Positions 9,808 through 19,204 of a DNA stretch of 64,000 nucleotides are shown here, one piece after another. The first letter of the stretch is position 1. Each line of letters begins with the position of its first letter. Source of the DNA: Paracidovorax sp031843945 (lineage in GTDB: Bacteria; Pseudomonadota; Gammaproteobacteria; Burkholderiales; Burkholderiaceae_C); the NCBI RefSeq assembly GCF_031843945.1, contig NZ_JAVTJJ010000008.1, positions 104,418-168,417 of the forward strand, in the 5' to 3' direction. Made by a program: the position numbers and the translations under genes. Below the pieces are notes generated by a model. That model made no database searches, was not told the DNA's origin, and was given only the letters and a program-made list of their open reading frames with translations.

Positions 9808-9830
9808 CGCTATTCCATTTTAGAATAGCG
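9808..9830. promoter_or_regulatory. Palindrome upstream of modA, candidate molybdate-responsive operator (Mo-box)
   Basis: CGCTATTC, seven bases, GAATAGCG is a perfect 8-bp inverted repeat ending 17 bases before the modA start. It overlaps a TAGAAT that could serve as a -10 box (9821-9826). ModE operators share a CGnTAT...ATAnCG pattern, which this matches. No modE gene is in the window, so the regulator is inferred. Confidence 0.6.
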
Positions 9831-9847
9831 CTTTGAAAGGACTTGAG

Positions 9848-10612
9848 ATGAATCCAACTCCCCGCTGGTTTGCAAAAGTCGCATTGATGGCGACCCTGTC
9901 GGCAGGCGCCGTGGCTGCACAGGCCCAGGAGCTGATCGTCTCTGCCGCTGCCAGCCTGACGAACGCCTTCCAGGCCGTCGGCCAGGCGTTCGAGAAGACG
10001 CGTCCGGGCACCAAGATCACTTTCAATTTTGCGGCCTCAGGCCCGCTGCTGGCGCAGATCCAGCAAGGTGCGCCGGTCGATGTGTTTGCCTCTGCCGACC
10101 AGGAAACCATGGATCGCGCGGCCAAGGCTGGCCTGCTGGCCGAGGGCACCCGGGCCGATTTCGCTCGCAACACGCTCGTGTTGATCGTACCCGCCACCGC
10201 CACCGCGACCCCGCAAAAGCTGGCAGACCTGGGCGACGCCAGCTACAAGCGCATCTCCACCGGTACGCCCACCTCAGTGCCTGTCGGCCGCTACACCATG
10301 GCTTCGGTGCAGCACGCAGGCCTGGCCGCTGCGCTGGAGCCGAAGTGGATCTACGGCGAAAGCGTGCGCCAGGTGCTGAACTACGTGGCGCGCGGTGAAG
10401 TGGATGCCGGCTTCGTCTACCGCACCGACGCATTGATCGAGAAAGAGAAGACGCGCATCGCGTTGACCGTGCCGACGAGCACGCCGGTGAGCTACCCCGT
10501 TGCCCAGGTCGCCAGCAGCAAGCAGGCGGCTGCCGGCAAAGACTTCATTGCCTACGTGCGCAGCGACGCCGGCCAGAAGATCCTCGAAGGTTTCGGCTTC
10601 TCCAAGCCCTGA
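9848..10612 (+). CDS. modA: Molybdate ABC transporter, periplasmic binding protein ModA
   Basis: The 254-residue product has a signal peptide (FAKVALMATLSAGAVAAQAQ) followed by ELIVSAAASLTNAF, the conserved start of ModA proteins, whose serines bind the oxyanion. Other family marks are FNFAASGPLLAQIQQGAPVDVFASAD and the hinge region VDAGFVYRTDA. ModA captures molybdate or tungstate and delivers it to ModBC. ATG 9848 is chosen because AAAGGA lies six bases upstream; a TTG at 9833 extends the frame but is less likely. It is first in a tight modABC operon: modB follows after about 33 bases and modC one base after that. Confidence 0.95.
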   Translation: MNPTPRWFAKVALMATLSAGAVAAQAQELIVSAAASLTNAFQAVGQAFEKTRPGTKITFNFAASGPLLAQIQQGAPVDVFASADQETMDRAAKAGLLAEGTRADFARNTLVLIVPATATATPQKLADLGDASYKRISTGTPTSVPVGRYTMASVQHAGLAAALEPKWIYGESVRQVLNYVARGEVDAGFVYRTDALIEKEKTRIALTVPTSTPVSYPVAQVASSKQAAAGKDFIAYVRSDAGQKILEGFGFSKP

Positions 10613-10645
10613 TCTCCGAGCCCTGATTCGGCAGGCACGTTTCCC

Positions 10646-11299
10646 TTGCTGGCGCCTCTCTGGCTAACGCTCCAAATCGCCCTGCTTGCCACCTTGGCAG
10701 CAGGCGCGGTGGGCATCGCCCTGGGCTGGTGGATGTCGCAGCGCCGCTTTGTCGGCAAGAACTTGGTCGATGCCCTGCTGATGCTGCCCATGGTGCTTCC
10801 GCCCACGGTGCTGGGCTACTACCTCATCGTGGTGATCGGGCGCAACGGCGTGCTCGGCCAGTACCTGGACCGCTGGTTCGGCATCAACCTGATGTTCACC
10901 TGGCAGGGTGCGGTCGTCGCCGCATCGCTCGTCTCCCTGCCCCTCATCTACAAGGCAGCCCGCGCCGCTTTTGAAGAGGTGGACACGCGCTTCATGCATG
11001 CAGCGCGCACGCTGGGCGCGGGCGAGTGGGAGATCTTCTTGCGCGTCGCCTTGCCGCTGGCGGTGCGCGGCATCGCCGCCGGCCTGATGCTGGCCTTCGC
11101 GCGGGCCATGGGTGAATTCGGCGCCACCTTGATGATCGCCGGCAACCTGCCCGGCAAGACGCAGACGCTCTCCATCGCCATCTACGACGCCGTACAGGCC
11201 GGCAACGACGCGCAGGCGCTGTGGCTCACGCTGGTCATTTCGGTGGTTTGCGTGGTGATCCTGGTCGTGTCCAGCCGTATGTTGCAGGCAAAGCATTGA
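10646..11299 (+). CDS. modB: Molybdate ABC transporter, permease ModB
   Basis: A 217-residue inner-membrane permease with five or so membrane segments. It has the binding-protein-dependent transport signature in the cytoplasmic EAA loop (AARTLGAGEWEIFLRVALPLA) and the conserved MLPMVLPPTVLGYYL near residue 50. The frame is open back to the modA stop and contains no ATG, so the start is probably TTG 10646, giving MLAPLWLTLQIALLATL directly ahead of the first membrane segment; CTG 10649 is another option. A GGCAGG stretch lies upstream. The non-ATG start may hold down ModB levels relative to ModA. It ends one base before modC. Confidence 0.92.
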   Translation: MLAPLWLTLQIALLATLAAGAVGIALGWWMSQRRFVGKNLVDALLMLPMVLPPTVLGYYLIVVIGRNGVLGQYLDRWFGINLMFTWQGAVVAASLVSLPLIYKAARAAFEEVDTRFMHAARTLGAGEWEIFLRVALPLAVRGIAAGLMLAFARAMGEFGATLMIAGNLPGKTQTLSIAIYDAVQAGNDAQALWLTLVISVVCVVILVVSSRMLQAKH

Positions 11300-11300
11300 T

Positions 11301-11993
11301 ATGGAACCGGTACTCGACATTCACGTGCAGACAACGCTGGAGTCGCCCGGGCGCCGCTTCGAGCTGGACGCCCGTTTCCTCTCCAACACGTCGCGCACGG
11401 CGTTGATGGGCCCGTCAGGCTCAGGCAAGTCCACCGTACTGATGGCCATCGCCGGGCTCGGCCCCCGTGTGCAGGGCCACGTGCGCGTGCGGGGCAAGGC
11501 GCTGCTTGACTATGCAAAGACCATCGATCTGCCTGCGCGCGAGCGGGGCGTGGGCCTGGTGTTCCAGGACTACGCCCTGTTTCCCCACATGACGGTCGAG
11601 CAGAACCTGGCTTTCGGAATCTGCCGCCTGGGCCAGCGGCCCCATGGTGCAGAACGGGAGCGGATGGACATGCTGATCCGGCAGTTCGATCTGGAGACGC
11701 TCCGCAGCGCCTGGCCCCGGCACCTGTCAGGCGGCCAACGGCAGCGCGTGGCGCTGGCGCGTGCGCTGGCACCGCAACCGCGGGTGCTGCTGCTTGATGA
11801 GCCCTTGTCGGCGCTGGACACGCAACTGCGTATTCGCCTGCGCGCCGAACTGGCAGAAATGCTGGAGCGCGTTCAGGTGCCCACCTTGCTGGTGACACAC
11901 GACCCGACGGACGTCGAAGTGCTGGCGCAGTCCGTCATCCACCTGGACGCGGGGCGCGTCACCGCTCCGGCGTCGTCTACCGCCCGGCGCTGA
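11301..11993 (+). CDS. modC: Molybdate ABC transporter, ATPase ModC (short form without Mop domain)
   Basis: A 230-residue ATPase with Walker A GPSGSGKST (about 37-45), Q-loop VFQDYALFPHMTVEQN, signature LSGGQRQR, Walker B VLLLDEPLSALD and switch histidine in VTHDPTDVE, so all catalytic parts are present. E. coli ModC has about 350 residues; this protein ends right after the nucleotide-binding domain and lacks the C-terminal TOBE/Mop domain that binds molybdate. Short forms are known in other bacteria, so this may be natural rather than a truncation; I see no frameshifted Mop sequence downstream. Its 3' end overlaps the convergent hydrolase gene by 17 bases. Confidence 0.93.
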   Translation: MEPVLDIHVQTTLESPGRRFELDARFLSNTSRTALMGPSGSGKSTVLMAIAGLGPRVQGHVRVRGKALLDYAKTIDLPARERGVGLVFQDYALFPHMTVEQNLAFGICRLGQRPHGAERERMDMLIRQFDLETLRSAWPRHLSGGQRQRVALARALAPQPRVLLLDEPLSALDTQLRIRLRAELAEMLERVQVPTLLVTHDPTDVEVLAQSVIHLDAGRVTAPASSTARR

Positions 11994-12792
11994 CCTGCAT
12001 CAGCCCGCCGGCTGGCACGGGGACCGGGGCGAGCGCTGATGCCTCCAGCACGCCGCCTGCACCCGGAGCGCCGAGGTGGCGGCCAATGACGGCCTGCCAC
12101 AGGTCATAGCCGGCAGCATTCATGTGCAGGCGGTCGGGGCCGTACAGATCAGCGCGCGGCTCGCCAGCCGCGGTCATCATGGGCGTGAAAACGTCGATGT
12201 AGTCGCTCTGCGGCACGCTGCGCACATAGTTGGCCAGCAAGGCATTGGCTTCACGCACTTGCGGCAGCAGCGCGCTGCGCAGCGGGCTGGGCTTGATGGA
12301 GATGTAGCTGATGCGCGTGTCGGGCAGCGCGGTGCGCACGGCCGTCACGAAGGAGCGAAAGCTTTCCAGCACGTGCGCCGGGCTGCGGCCTTCGGCCAGG
12401 TCGTTGTCACCCGCATAGACGATCACATGGCGCGGGCGGTACTGCACCACCAGGCTTTTGACGAAATAATTGCAGTCCGCCATCGTGGAGCCGCCAAACC
12501 CCCGGTTGATCACCACCGGCAACTGGCGAAAGTCGTCGCGCAGGTCGGACCACAGGCGAATGGTGGAACTGCCCACGAACAGCACGCCGCCCGCCTCCGG
12601 GGCCCGGTCGCGATCCGCGGCAGCAAAAGCGTCCATGCTGGACTGCCAGCGCGCGTAGGCCGGCGGCAGCACGTCGGCCGCCACTGCCGCTGGGCCGACG
12701 CCACCCACAGGGGCAGCTGCAGCCGACAACGCGAGGGCGCAAAGGCCCCAGGCGGCAAACAAACGAACGACGGACGACCGAACGATGGGCAT
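11977..12792 (-). CDS. Secreted SGNH/GDSL-family hydrolase
   Basis: The 271-residue product carries a signal peptide (VRLFAAWGLCALALSAAAA) and the four SGNH blocks: nucleophile serine in VLFVGSSTI, glycine in NRGFGGSTM, asparagine in YAGDNDLAEG, and the Asp-x-x-His pair in DRLHMNAAGY. This fold covers esterases, lipases and acetyl-xylan or peptidoglycan deacetylases, so the substrate is open. ATG 12792 has CAGGAG six bases upstream; the frame is open to 13029 but that leader is not signal-like. It stands alone, convergent with modC and downstream of argH with 145 bases between. Confidence 0.85.
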   Translation of the reverse strand: MPIVRSSVVRLFAAWGLCALALSAAAAPVGGVGPAAVAADVLPPAYARWQSSMDAFAAADRDRAPEAGGVLFVGSSTIRLWSDLRDDFRQLPVVINRGFGGSTMADCNYFVKSLVVQYRPRHVIVYAGDNDLAEGRSPAHVLESFRSFVTAVRTALPDTRISYISIKPSPLRSALLPQVREANALLANYVRSVPQSDYIDVFTPMMTAAGEPRADLYGPDRLHMNAAGYDLWQAVIGRHLGAPGAGGVLEASALAPVPVPAGGLMQVSAGR

Positions 12793-12937
12793 GGGCGGCT
12801 CCTGGGGGCGACAGCGGCGTGTGATGTGAGCCGCGTAGGAAAATTCCTTCAAGACGCACGTTTTTACAACTGACCGCGCGTCAATGCAACTCGCTACCCG
12901 CCCGCCAGCCGGAAACCAGCGACAAGAACCGGGCAGA

Positions 12938-14425
<1,488 letters not shown>

Positions 14426-14475
14426 GGAGGGCAATAATCCGGTGGTTCAGACACCCGGAAAGCCCGGATGCCGCA

Positions 14476-15549
14476 ATGCAAGAGACGCAAATTTTATCGA
14501 CCCAACCCGCGCCCCTGACCGCAACCGCTTCAACGGGTGCGCCGTCAGGCCGCGCGCTGGTGTTCGACGCCTGTCATGCGGGCGTGATTTTGCGCGCCGT
14601 GCTGTTCGTGGAAGCGGTGCTGGGCGTGGGCGCCCTGTTCGTCGCCGCGACCCCGCTGGAGTGGCTGGCGCGCCTGTCGCTGCTGACCGGCGGCGCCCTG
14701 CCAGCCACGCTGGCCTGGCTGGTCGTGGCCTGCAGCCTCAAGCAGATCCTGCAGCGGCTGCCCGTGGCGCTGCAGTACGCGGCGGGCGTGCTGCTGGGAG
14801 CCGTGTCAGGCGTGTGGGCCTGCGGCACGCTGGCGCTGGTGGGCGCTGCGCCCGAGCCGCCCTGGCTGGCCAGCGCCGCCACCGGCGCACTGCTGTCGGC
14901 CGCGCTGGTGGCCGCGCTGGTGCTGCGCGCGCGGGGCCGCACGCCGGCTGCCACCACCGCGCGGCTGACGGAGCTGCAGTCGCGCATCCGGCCGCACTTT
15001 CTGTTCAACACGCTCAACAGCGCCATCGCCCTGGTGCGGGCCGAACCGGCCAAGGCCGAGGCCATTCTGGAAGACCTGAGCGACCTGTTTCGCCACGCGC
15101 TGGTAGAACAGGGCGAATCGGCCACGCTGGCTGAAGAGATCACGCTGGCGCGCCGCTACATGGACATCGAGCAGGTGCGCTTCGGCGACCGGCTGAAGGT
15201 GCAATGGACGCTGGACCCTCGGGCCGACGGCGCACGGCTGCCGCCCCTCTTGCTGCAGCCGCTGGTGGAAAACGCCGTCAAGCACGGCGTGGAACCCAGC
15301 CCGGCAGGCGGCAAGGTGCGCATTGCCACTGAATTGCGCGGCAGCCGCGTGATCGTGCTCATCACCAACACACTGCCACCCGCGACAGCAGCGGGCAACG
15401 CATCGCGCGGCCACGGCATCGCCCTGGCCAACGTGCGCGACCGCCTGCGCCTGCTGCACGACGTGCAGTGCGACTTCAGCGCCGGGCCGCAAAATGGGCG
15501 CGACTACCAGCACTACCAGGTGCGCATCAGCCTGCCGGCGCGCCCTTGA
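14476..15549 (+). CDS. LytS/AlgZ-type membrane sensor histidine kinase
   Basis: A 357-residue kinase. The N-terminal half (about 30-150) has four or five membrane segments. The kinase core has the His_kinase-family phosphoacceptor in RIRPHFLFNTLNSAIALV (about residue 175), followed by LSDLFRHAL and ITLARRYMDIEQVRF. The N-box is LLLQPLVENAVKHGVEP and the glycine-rich end is GHGIALANVRDRL. This class lacks the classical H-box and pairs with LytTR regulators. The cognate regulator gene follows about 50 bases downstream. The pairing and argH neighbour suggest an AlgZ/AlgR-like system, which in Pseudomonas controls alginate and twitching; the targets here are unknown. Confidence 0.9.
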   Translation: MQETQILSTQPAPLTATASTGAPSGRALVFDACHAGVILRAVLFVEAVLGVGALFVAATPLEWLARLSLLTGGALPATLAWLVVACSLKQILQRLPVALQYAAGVLLGAVSGVWACGTLALVGAAPEPPWLASAATGALLSAALVAALVLRARGRTPAATTARLTELQSRIRPHFLFNTLNSAIALVRAEPAKAEAILEDLSDLFRHALVEQGESATLAEEITLARRYMDIEQVRFGDRLKVQWTLDPRADGARLPPLLLQPLVENAVKHGVEPSPAGGKVRIATELRGSRVIVLITNTLPPATAAGNASRGHGIALANVRDRLRLLHDVQCDFSAGPQNGRDYQHYQVRISLPARP

Positions 15550-15600
15550 GCCCATTCGCCTCCTGCCCCTTTGCCAACCCGCACGACTGACCGACTGCCC

Positions 15601-16359
15601 ATGCCCGCCATGCACATTCTCATCGTCGACGACGAAGCCCTGGCGCGCAGCCGGCTGCGCACCCTGCTGGGCGACTGCGCAGCCGGCTACACCATCACCG
15701 AGGCCGCCCATGGGGCCGACGCGCTGGCGGCCGTGCATGCCCATGCCGGCCGGCAGCCGGTGGATGCGGTGCTGCTCGACATCCACATGCCCGGCCAGAG
15801 CGGCCTGGCGCTGGCGCACCAGCTGCGCTCGCTGCCCGCACCGCCGGCCATCGTGTTCGTGACCGCGCATGCCGACCACGCCGTCAGCGCCTTCGAGCTG
15901 GACGCCGTGGACTACCTGACCAAGCCCGTGCGGCTGGAACGCCTGCAGCAGGCGCTGGCCAAGGTACAGCGCAACGCAGCCCGCCAGGCGGGCGGCACCG
16001 CAGCGCCGCCGCTGCCGGCCGGCGAAGCGCTGGTGATCCAGGACCGGGGCCGCACCGAGCGCGTGCCGCTGGCCGACGTGCTGTATCTGAAGGCCGAGCA
16101 GAAGTACGTGACGGTGCGCACGGGCAGCCGCAGCTACATCCTGGACGCATCGCTGGCCGAGCTGGAAGTGCGCCATGCCGGGCAGTTCCTGCGCGTGCAC
16201 CGCAACGCGCTGGTGGCCCGCCGCGCCATGCGCGCGCTAGAAAAGCACTACGACGCCGAAGAAGGCGAAGGCTGGGCGCTGCGCCTGCACGGGTTGACGG
16301 AGCTGGTCGCCGTGTCTCGCCGGCAGGTGGCTGCCGTGCGCGAGGTGCTGGCGGGCTGA
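15601..16359 (+). CDS. LytR/AlgR-type response regulator
   Basis: A 252-residue regulator. The receiver domain (1-125) has acidic pair D10-D11, phosphoacceptor D60 in LLDIHMPG, VTAH and the lysine in YLTKPV. The C-terminal LytTR DNA-binding domain (about 150-250) shows VLYLKAEQKYVTVRT and FLRVHRNALVARR. It acts as the transcriptional output of the upstream kinase. ATG 15601 is chosen over ATG 15610; a TTG at 15571 is also in frame but lies far from the domain start. It is followed by a dispersed repeat copy and the convergent ZIP transporter. Confidence 0.92.
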   Translation: MPAMHILIVDDEALARSRLRTLLGDCAAGYTITEAAHGADALAAVHAHAGRQPVDAVLLDIHMPGQSGLALAHQLRSLPAPPAIVFVTAHADHAVSAFELDAVDYLTKPVRLERLQQALAKVQRNAARQAGGTAAPPLPAGEALVIQDRGRTERVPLADVLYLKAEQKYVTVRTGSRSYILDASLAELEVRHAGQFLRVHRNALVARRAMRALEKHYDAEEGEGWALRLHGLTELVAVSRRQVAAVREVLAG

Positions 16360-16390
16360 ACGCCGGGCGCCTTGCGTCTTGGCTGAAAGC

Positions 16391-16470
16391 CTTTTTTTGA
16401 AGCCTTTTCGGCCTCTAGCGCTTATCCATCAAGCGCCATCAGCTATCAATTAAATAGCAAACTGATTTTG
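16391..16470 (-). repeat. Dispersed Comamonadaceae-type repeat, copy 2
   Basis: On the minus strand it reads ATTGATAGCTGATGGCGCTT, then GATGGAT, then AAGCGCTAGAGGCCGAAAAG. The inner GCGCTT / AAGCGC arms can form a hairpin. It fills the space between the convergent response-regulator and ZIP genes, where it may help to end transcription. Confidence 0.8.
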
Positions 16471-16478
16471 AGCGGGCG

Positions 16479-17324
16479 TCAGTGCGCGTGCGCCAGGCCG
16501 CTCACCAGGGTCACCACCACCATGCCCGACACCAGCCAGGCGATCTGTGCGATGGTTTCGCCCGCGCTCAGGCGCTTCTGCAACTGCGGAATCAAATCGG
16601 CCAGCGCCACGTAGACAAAGCTGCTGGAGGCGATCGCCAAGAAGTACGGCAGCAGCGTCTCCAACTGGCCGACCAGGTAATAGCCCACCACGCCGCCCAG
16701 CGCGGTCACCGCACCGGCCAGCGACACCTTCACCAGCGCCGCGCGCCGGTTGGGGCTGTTCTGGCGCATCACCACCAGATCGCCGATGTGGTGCGGCACC
16801 TCGTGCGCCAGCACCGCCAGCGCGGCGACGATGCCCAGCTTCATGTCGGCCATGAAGGCCGATGCGATCAGGATGCCGTCGCCAAAGCAGTGCACGCTGT
16901 CGCCCGTCAGCAGCGCCCAGCCGCCGCCGCGGCCCTCATGGCTATGGCTGTGGACATGGGCATGACCGTGGTGATGCTCATGCGAATGGCCGTGCGCAGC
17001 GTGCCCGTGCGCCTCCGCTGCGGGCGCCGGCTGGCCATGCTCATGTCCGTGGTGCCACAGCTCGGCCTTGTCCAGCAAGAAGAAGAACACCAGCCCCACC
17101 AGCAGCGTGGCGAACAGGTCGTGCGCACCGGCCTGGCTCTCGAACGCCTCGGGCAGCAGATGCATGAAGGCCGTCGCCAGCAACGCGCCCGCCGCCAGGC
17201 TCAGCAGATGCTGCGGCCCGACGCGGCTGCTGGTGCCCAGCCCCACCCGCATGAGCCACGCGGCCACCCACACGCTGCCGATGCCCGCGGCCAGGGTGGC
17301 CAGGATGATTGCTATCAATGTCAT
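16479..17324 (-). CDS. ZIP family divalent metal transporter
   Basis: A 281-residue inner-membrane protein with about eight membrane segments. A long histidine-rich cytosolic loop (roughly residues 90-135, repeated HGHxHxH stretches) precedes the two ZIP metal-site helices: HCFGDGILIASAF and HEVPHHIGDLVV. It should import zinc or a similar metal (iron, manganese), with the loop as a metal sensor or buffer. It stands alone, convergent with the LytR-type gene. Its start codon and first residues (MTLIAII) lie inside the end of a dispersed repeat copy, so the 5' end of this gene was probably shaped by repeat insertion. Confidence 0.9.
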   Translation of the reverse strand: MTLIAIILATLAAGIGSVWVAAWLMRVGLGTSSRVGPQHLLSLAAGALLATAFMHLLPEAFESQAGAHDLFATLLVGLVFFFLLDKAELWHHGHEHGQPAPAAEAHGHAAHGHSHEHHHGHAHVHSHSHEGRGGGWALLTGDSVHCFGDGILIASAFMADMKLGIVAALAVLAHEVPHHIGDLVVMRQNSPNRRAALVKVSLAGAVTALGGVVGYYLVGQLETLLPYFLAIASSSFVYVALADLIPQLQKRLSAGETIAQIAWLVSGMVVVTLVSGLAHAH

Positions 17325-17368
17325 AGCTGCTTGCGCTTTCCCAATAAGCCCTAAGGGCCGATTTCACT
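17311..17368 (+). repeat. Dispersed Comamonadaceae-type repeat, copy 3 (overlaps ZIP gene start)
   Basis: It contains CATAGCTGCTTGCGCTTT, then AATAAGCCCTAAGGGCCGATTT, which aligns with the family core with a few changes. It overlaps the start codon of the minus-strand ZIP transporter gene at 17324. Confidence 0.7.
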
Positions 17369-17395
17369 CATAAAACCTGCGCACTGCCCGAGCGC

Positions 17396-17419
17396 AAAAA
17401 AAGCCCCGAAGGGCTTTTT
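17396..17419 (-). terminator. Rho-independent terminator of the dienelactone hydrolase gene
   Basis: On the minus strand AAAAAGCCC, loop TTCG, GGGCTTTTTTT forms a 9-bp stem with a stable UUCG tetraloop and a T-run. It lies about 20 bases past the stop of the hydrolase gene. The A/T arms on both sides could let it work in either direction. Confidence 0.88.
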
Positions 17420-17438
17420 GACTGGGGGCCGGGCCGGG

Positions 17439-18347
17439 TCAGGCGACGCCGTTGGCCTTGAACCAGGCTAGCGTCCGCTTCCAGCCGTCTTCGGCCGCTT
17501 CCTTGCGAAAGCTCGGGCGGTAGTCGGCGTGGAAGGCATGCGGTGCCTCGCGGTAGACCACGAATTCCGATGCCTTGGCCGCCGCAGAGCCTTCCCGCAG
17601 TGCAGTTTGCATCTTAGCAACCGTGTCAAGCGGGATGCCGCTGTCCTGCCCGCCATACAAGCCCAGCACCGGCGCCTTCAGGATGGGGGCGATGTCCACC
17701 GGGTGCTTGGGCGTGTTGGCGCCGGACTGGCCCACCAGCCGGCCGTACCAGGCCACGCCGGCCTTGACCGGGCCGTGCGCTGCATACAGCCACGTGATGC
17801 GGCCGCCCCAGCAAAACCCGGTGATCGCCACCTTCTTCATGTTGCCGCCATTGCGGCCGGCCCACGCCACGGTGGCGTCCAGGTCGCCCATCACCTGCGC
17901 GTCGGGCACCTTGGACACCAGCTCGCTCTGCAGCTTGGCGATTTCGGTGTATTTGGACGGGTCGCCCTGGCGCGCGAACATTTCGGGTGCGATCGCCAGG
18001 TAGCCGGCCTTGGCCAGGCGGCGGCAGGTGTCGGCGATGTATTCGTGCACGCCGAAGATTTCCTGAATCACCAGCACCACGGGCAGGCCCGTCTTGCCAG
18101 CCGGCGCGGCGCGGTAGGCCGGCACCTTGAAGCCGTTGACCTCGATTTCCACCTTGCCGGCGGTCAGCCCGTCGGCCGGCGTCTGGATAGCCGTCTGGGC
18201 CATGATGGGCATGGCCGCAGCGGCATAGCCCACGCCAAAGCCCGCGCCCAGCGCCACGCGCAGCGCCGTGCGCCGGTTGGCACCGGCCTCGGTGGATTGA
18301 CCGGGCAAAAGCGCGTCGAAGTCTTGTTTGAGATCGTCCTGCTGCAT
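17439..18347 (-). CDS. Dienelactone hydrolase family protein, probably Tat-exported
   Basis: A 302-residue alpha/beta hydrolase. The DLH triad is visible: nucleophile cysteine in ITGFCWGGRI, aspartate in LYGGQDSGIP, histidine in APHAFHADYRP. Residues about 22-50 form a twin-arginine-like signal (ANRRTALRVALGAGFGVGY), so the enzyme probably acts in the periplasm rather than in chlorocatechol breakdown in the cytosol. The substrate is unknown. ATG 18347 has AGGAG about seven bases upstream. It stands alone, divergent from the GbsR-like regulator (181 bases between), and ends at a strong terminator. Confidence 0.87.
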   Translation of the reverse strand: MQQDDLKQDFDALLPGQSTEAGANRRTALRVALGAGFGVGYAAAAMPIMAQTAIQTPADGLTAGKVEIEVNGFKVPAYRAAPAGKTGLPVVLVIQEIFGVHEYIADTCRRLAKAGYLAIAPEMFARQGDPSKYTEIAKLQSELVSKVPDAQVMGDLDATVAWAGRNGGNMKKVAITGFCWGGRITWLYAAHGPVKAGVAWYGRLVGQSGANTPKHPVDIAPILKAPVLGLYGGQDSGIPLDTVAKMQTALREGSAAAKASEFVVYREAPHAFHADYRPSFRKEAAEDGWKRTLAWFKANGVA

Positions 18348-18483
18348 GAAAGGGCTCCTGGAATGGGGTTCGGCGACAAACGGAAGGGTGACGCCGCACG
18401 CAGTCTAGAGCCTGCCGCGTTTGCGCGCAGCCCCCGCCGTCGACCGGCGTCACCTGTCCTCCGGAACGAGCACCAGCAGCTGC

Positions 18484-18503
18484 AATTTCTTTCTTGACAG
18501 AAA
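18484..18503. promoter_or_regulatory. Candidate operator upstream of the GbsR-like regulator
   Basis: The 20 bases AATTTCTTTCTTGACAGAAA form an imperfect palindrome (AATTTCT / AGAAATT). They contain the -35 box TTGACA (18494-18499), followed after 16 bases by a -10-like TAGACT (18516-18521). A copy identical at 16 of 20 positions lies at 19131-19150 before the next gene. Overlap with the -35 box fits repression, perhaps by the regulator itself. Confidence 0.6.
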
Positions 18504-18528
18504 TTACAGAATTCATAGACTTGCGCGC

Positions 18529-19095
18529 ATGCAACTGACCGACATCGCCCGCCGTTTCGTCGTCCACTGGGGCGAGATGGGCACCGCCTGGGGTGTCAAT
18601 CGCACCGTGGCGCAAATTCACGCCCTGCTGTTCTTCCACGGCCGCCCCCTGCACGCCGAAGAAATTTGCGAAACGCTCGTGGTCGCCCGCTCCAACGTAA
18701 GCAACAGCTTGAAGGAACTGGTCAACTGGAATCTGGTGCGCGTGACCCATGTACTGGGTGACCGGCGCGACTATTTCGAGACCTCGACCGACGTCTGGGA
18801 GCTCTTTCGTACCGTGGTACGTGAGCGCAAGCAGCGCGAATTCGAGCCCACCGTGCGCATGCTGCGGGAGCTGTCCGAGCGGCCAGACCTGGCCGAAGAA
18901 ACGCCGGACGCGCAAGACCGCGTGCGGGAAACGCTGCGGTTGATGGAATCACTCGGCGTGTGGGCTGACGAAATGCTCCGGCTCAGCCCGTCTACCCTCG
19001 ACAAGGTGTTGCGGCTGGGCGCCAGCGTGCAGAAGTTCGTGCGCGGCGACGACTCGTCCCAACCAACGGCACCCCACGACCGCAGGGGCGGTTGA
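18529..19095 (+). CDS. GbsR/MarR-family winged-helix transcriptional regulator
   Basis: The 188-residue protein has a winged helix-turn-helix near residues 25-85 (VAQIHALLFFHGRPLHAEEI... VVARSNVSNSLKELVNW), the pattern of the GbsR branch of MarR-like repressors, then a helical C-terminal half that would dimerise. ATG 18529 is chosen because the homologous region begins there; the frame is open to 18421 but that part overlaps the promoter. With the -10 box ending at 18521, the transcript would be nearly leaderless. Its candidate operator also occurs before the following DCC / SDR / DoxX-like / DUF2269 genes, which are its likely targets. Confidence 0.85.
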   Translation: MQLTDIARRFVVHWGEMGTAWGVNRTVAQIHALLFFHGRPLHAEEICETLVVARSNVSNSLKELVNWNLVRVTHVLGDRRDYFETSTDVWELFRTVVRERKQREFEPTVRMLRELSERPDLAEETPDAQDRVRETLRLMESLGVWADEMLRLSPSTLDKVLRLGASVQKFVRGDDSSQPTAPHDRRGG

Positions 19096-19130
19096 GCCGC
19101 AGCGCCCTTTCAGCCGCTGTGCACCGTTCA

Positions 19131-19150
19131 AATTTCCGTCTTTGCAGAAA
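19131..19150. promoter_or_regulatory. Second copy of the candidate GbsR-like operator, before the DCC operon
   Basis: AATTTCCGTCTTTGCAGAAA matches the site at 18484-18503 at 16 of 20 positions. As there, a -35-like hexamer (TTTGCA, 19141-19146) lies inside the site and a -10-like TTTAGA follows after 17 bases (19164-19169). The shared layout suggests common control of the regulator gene and the downstream operon. Confidence 0.6.
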
Positions 19151-19204
19151 CCAAGAAACGCCCTTTAGACCCGTCTATTCCGCACTTTTGCCCAAGGTTT
19201 TTCC

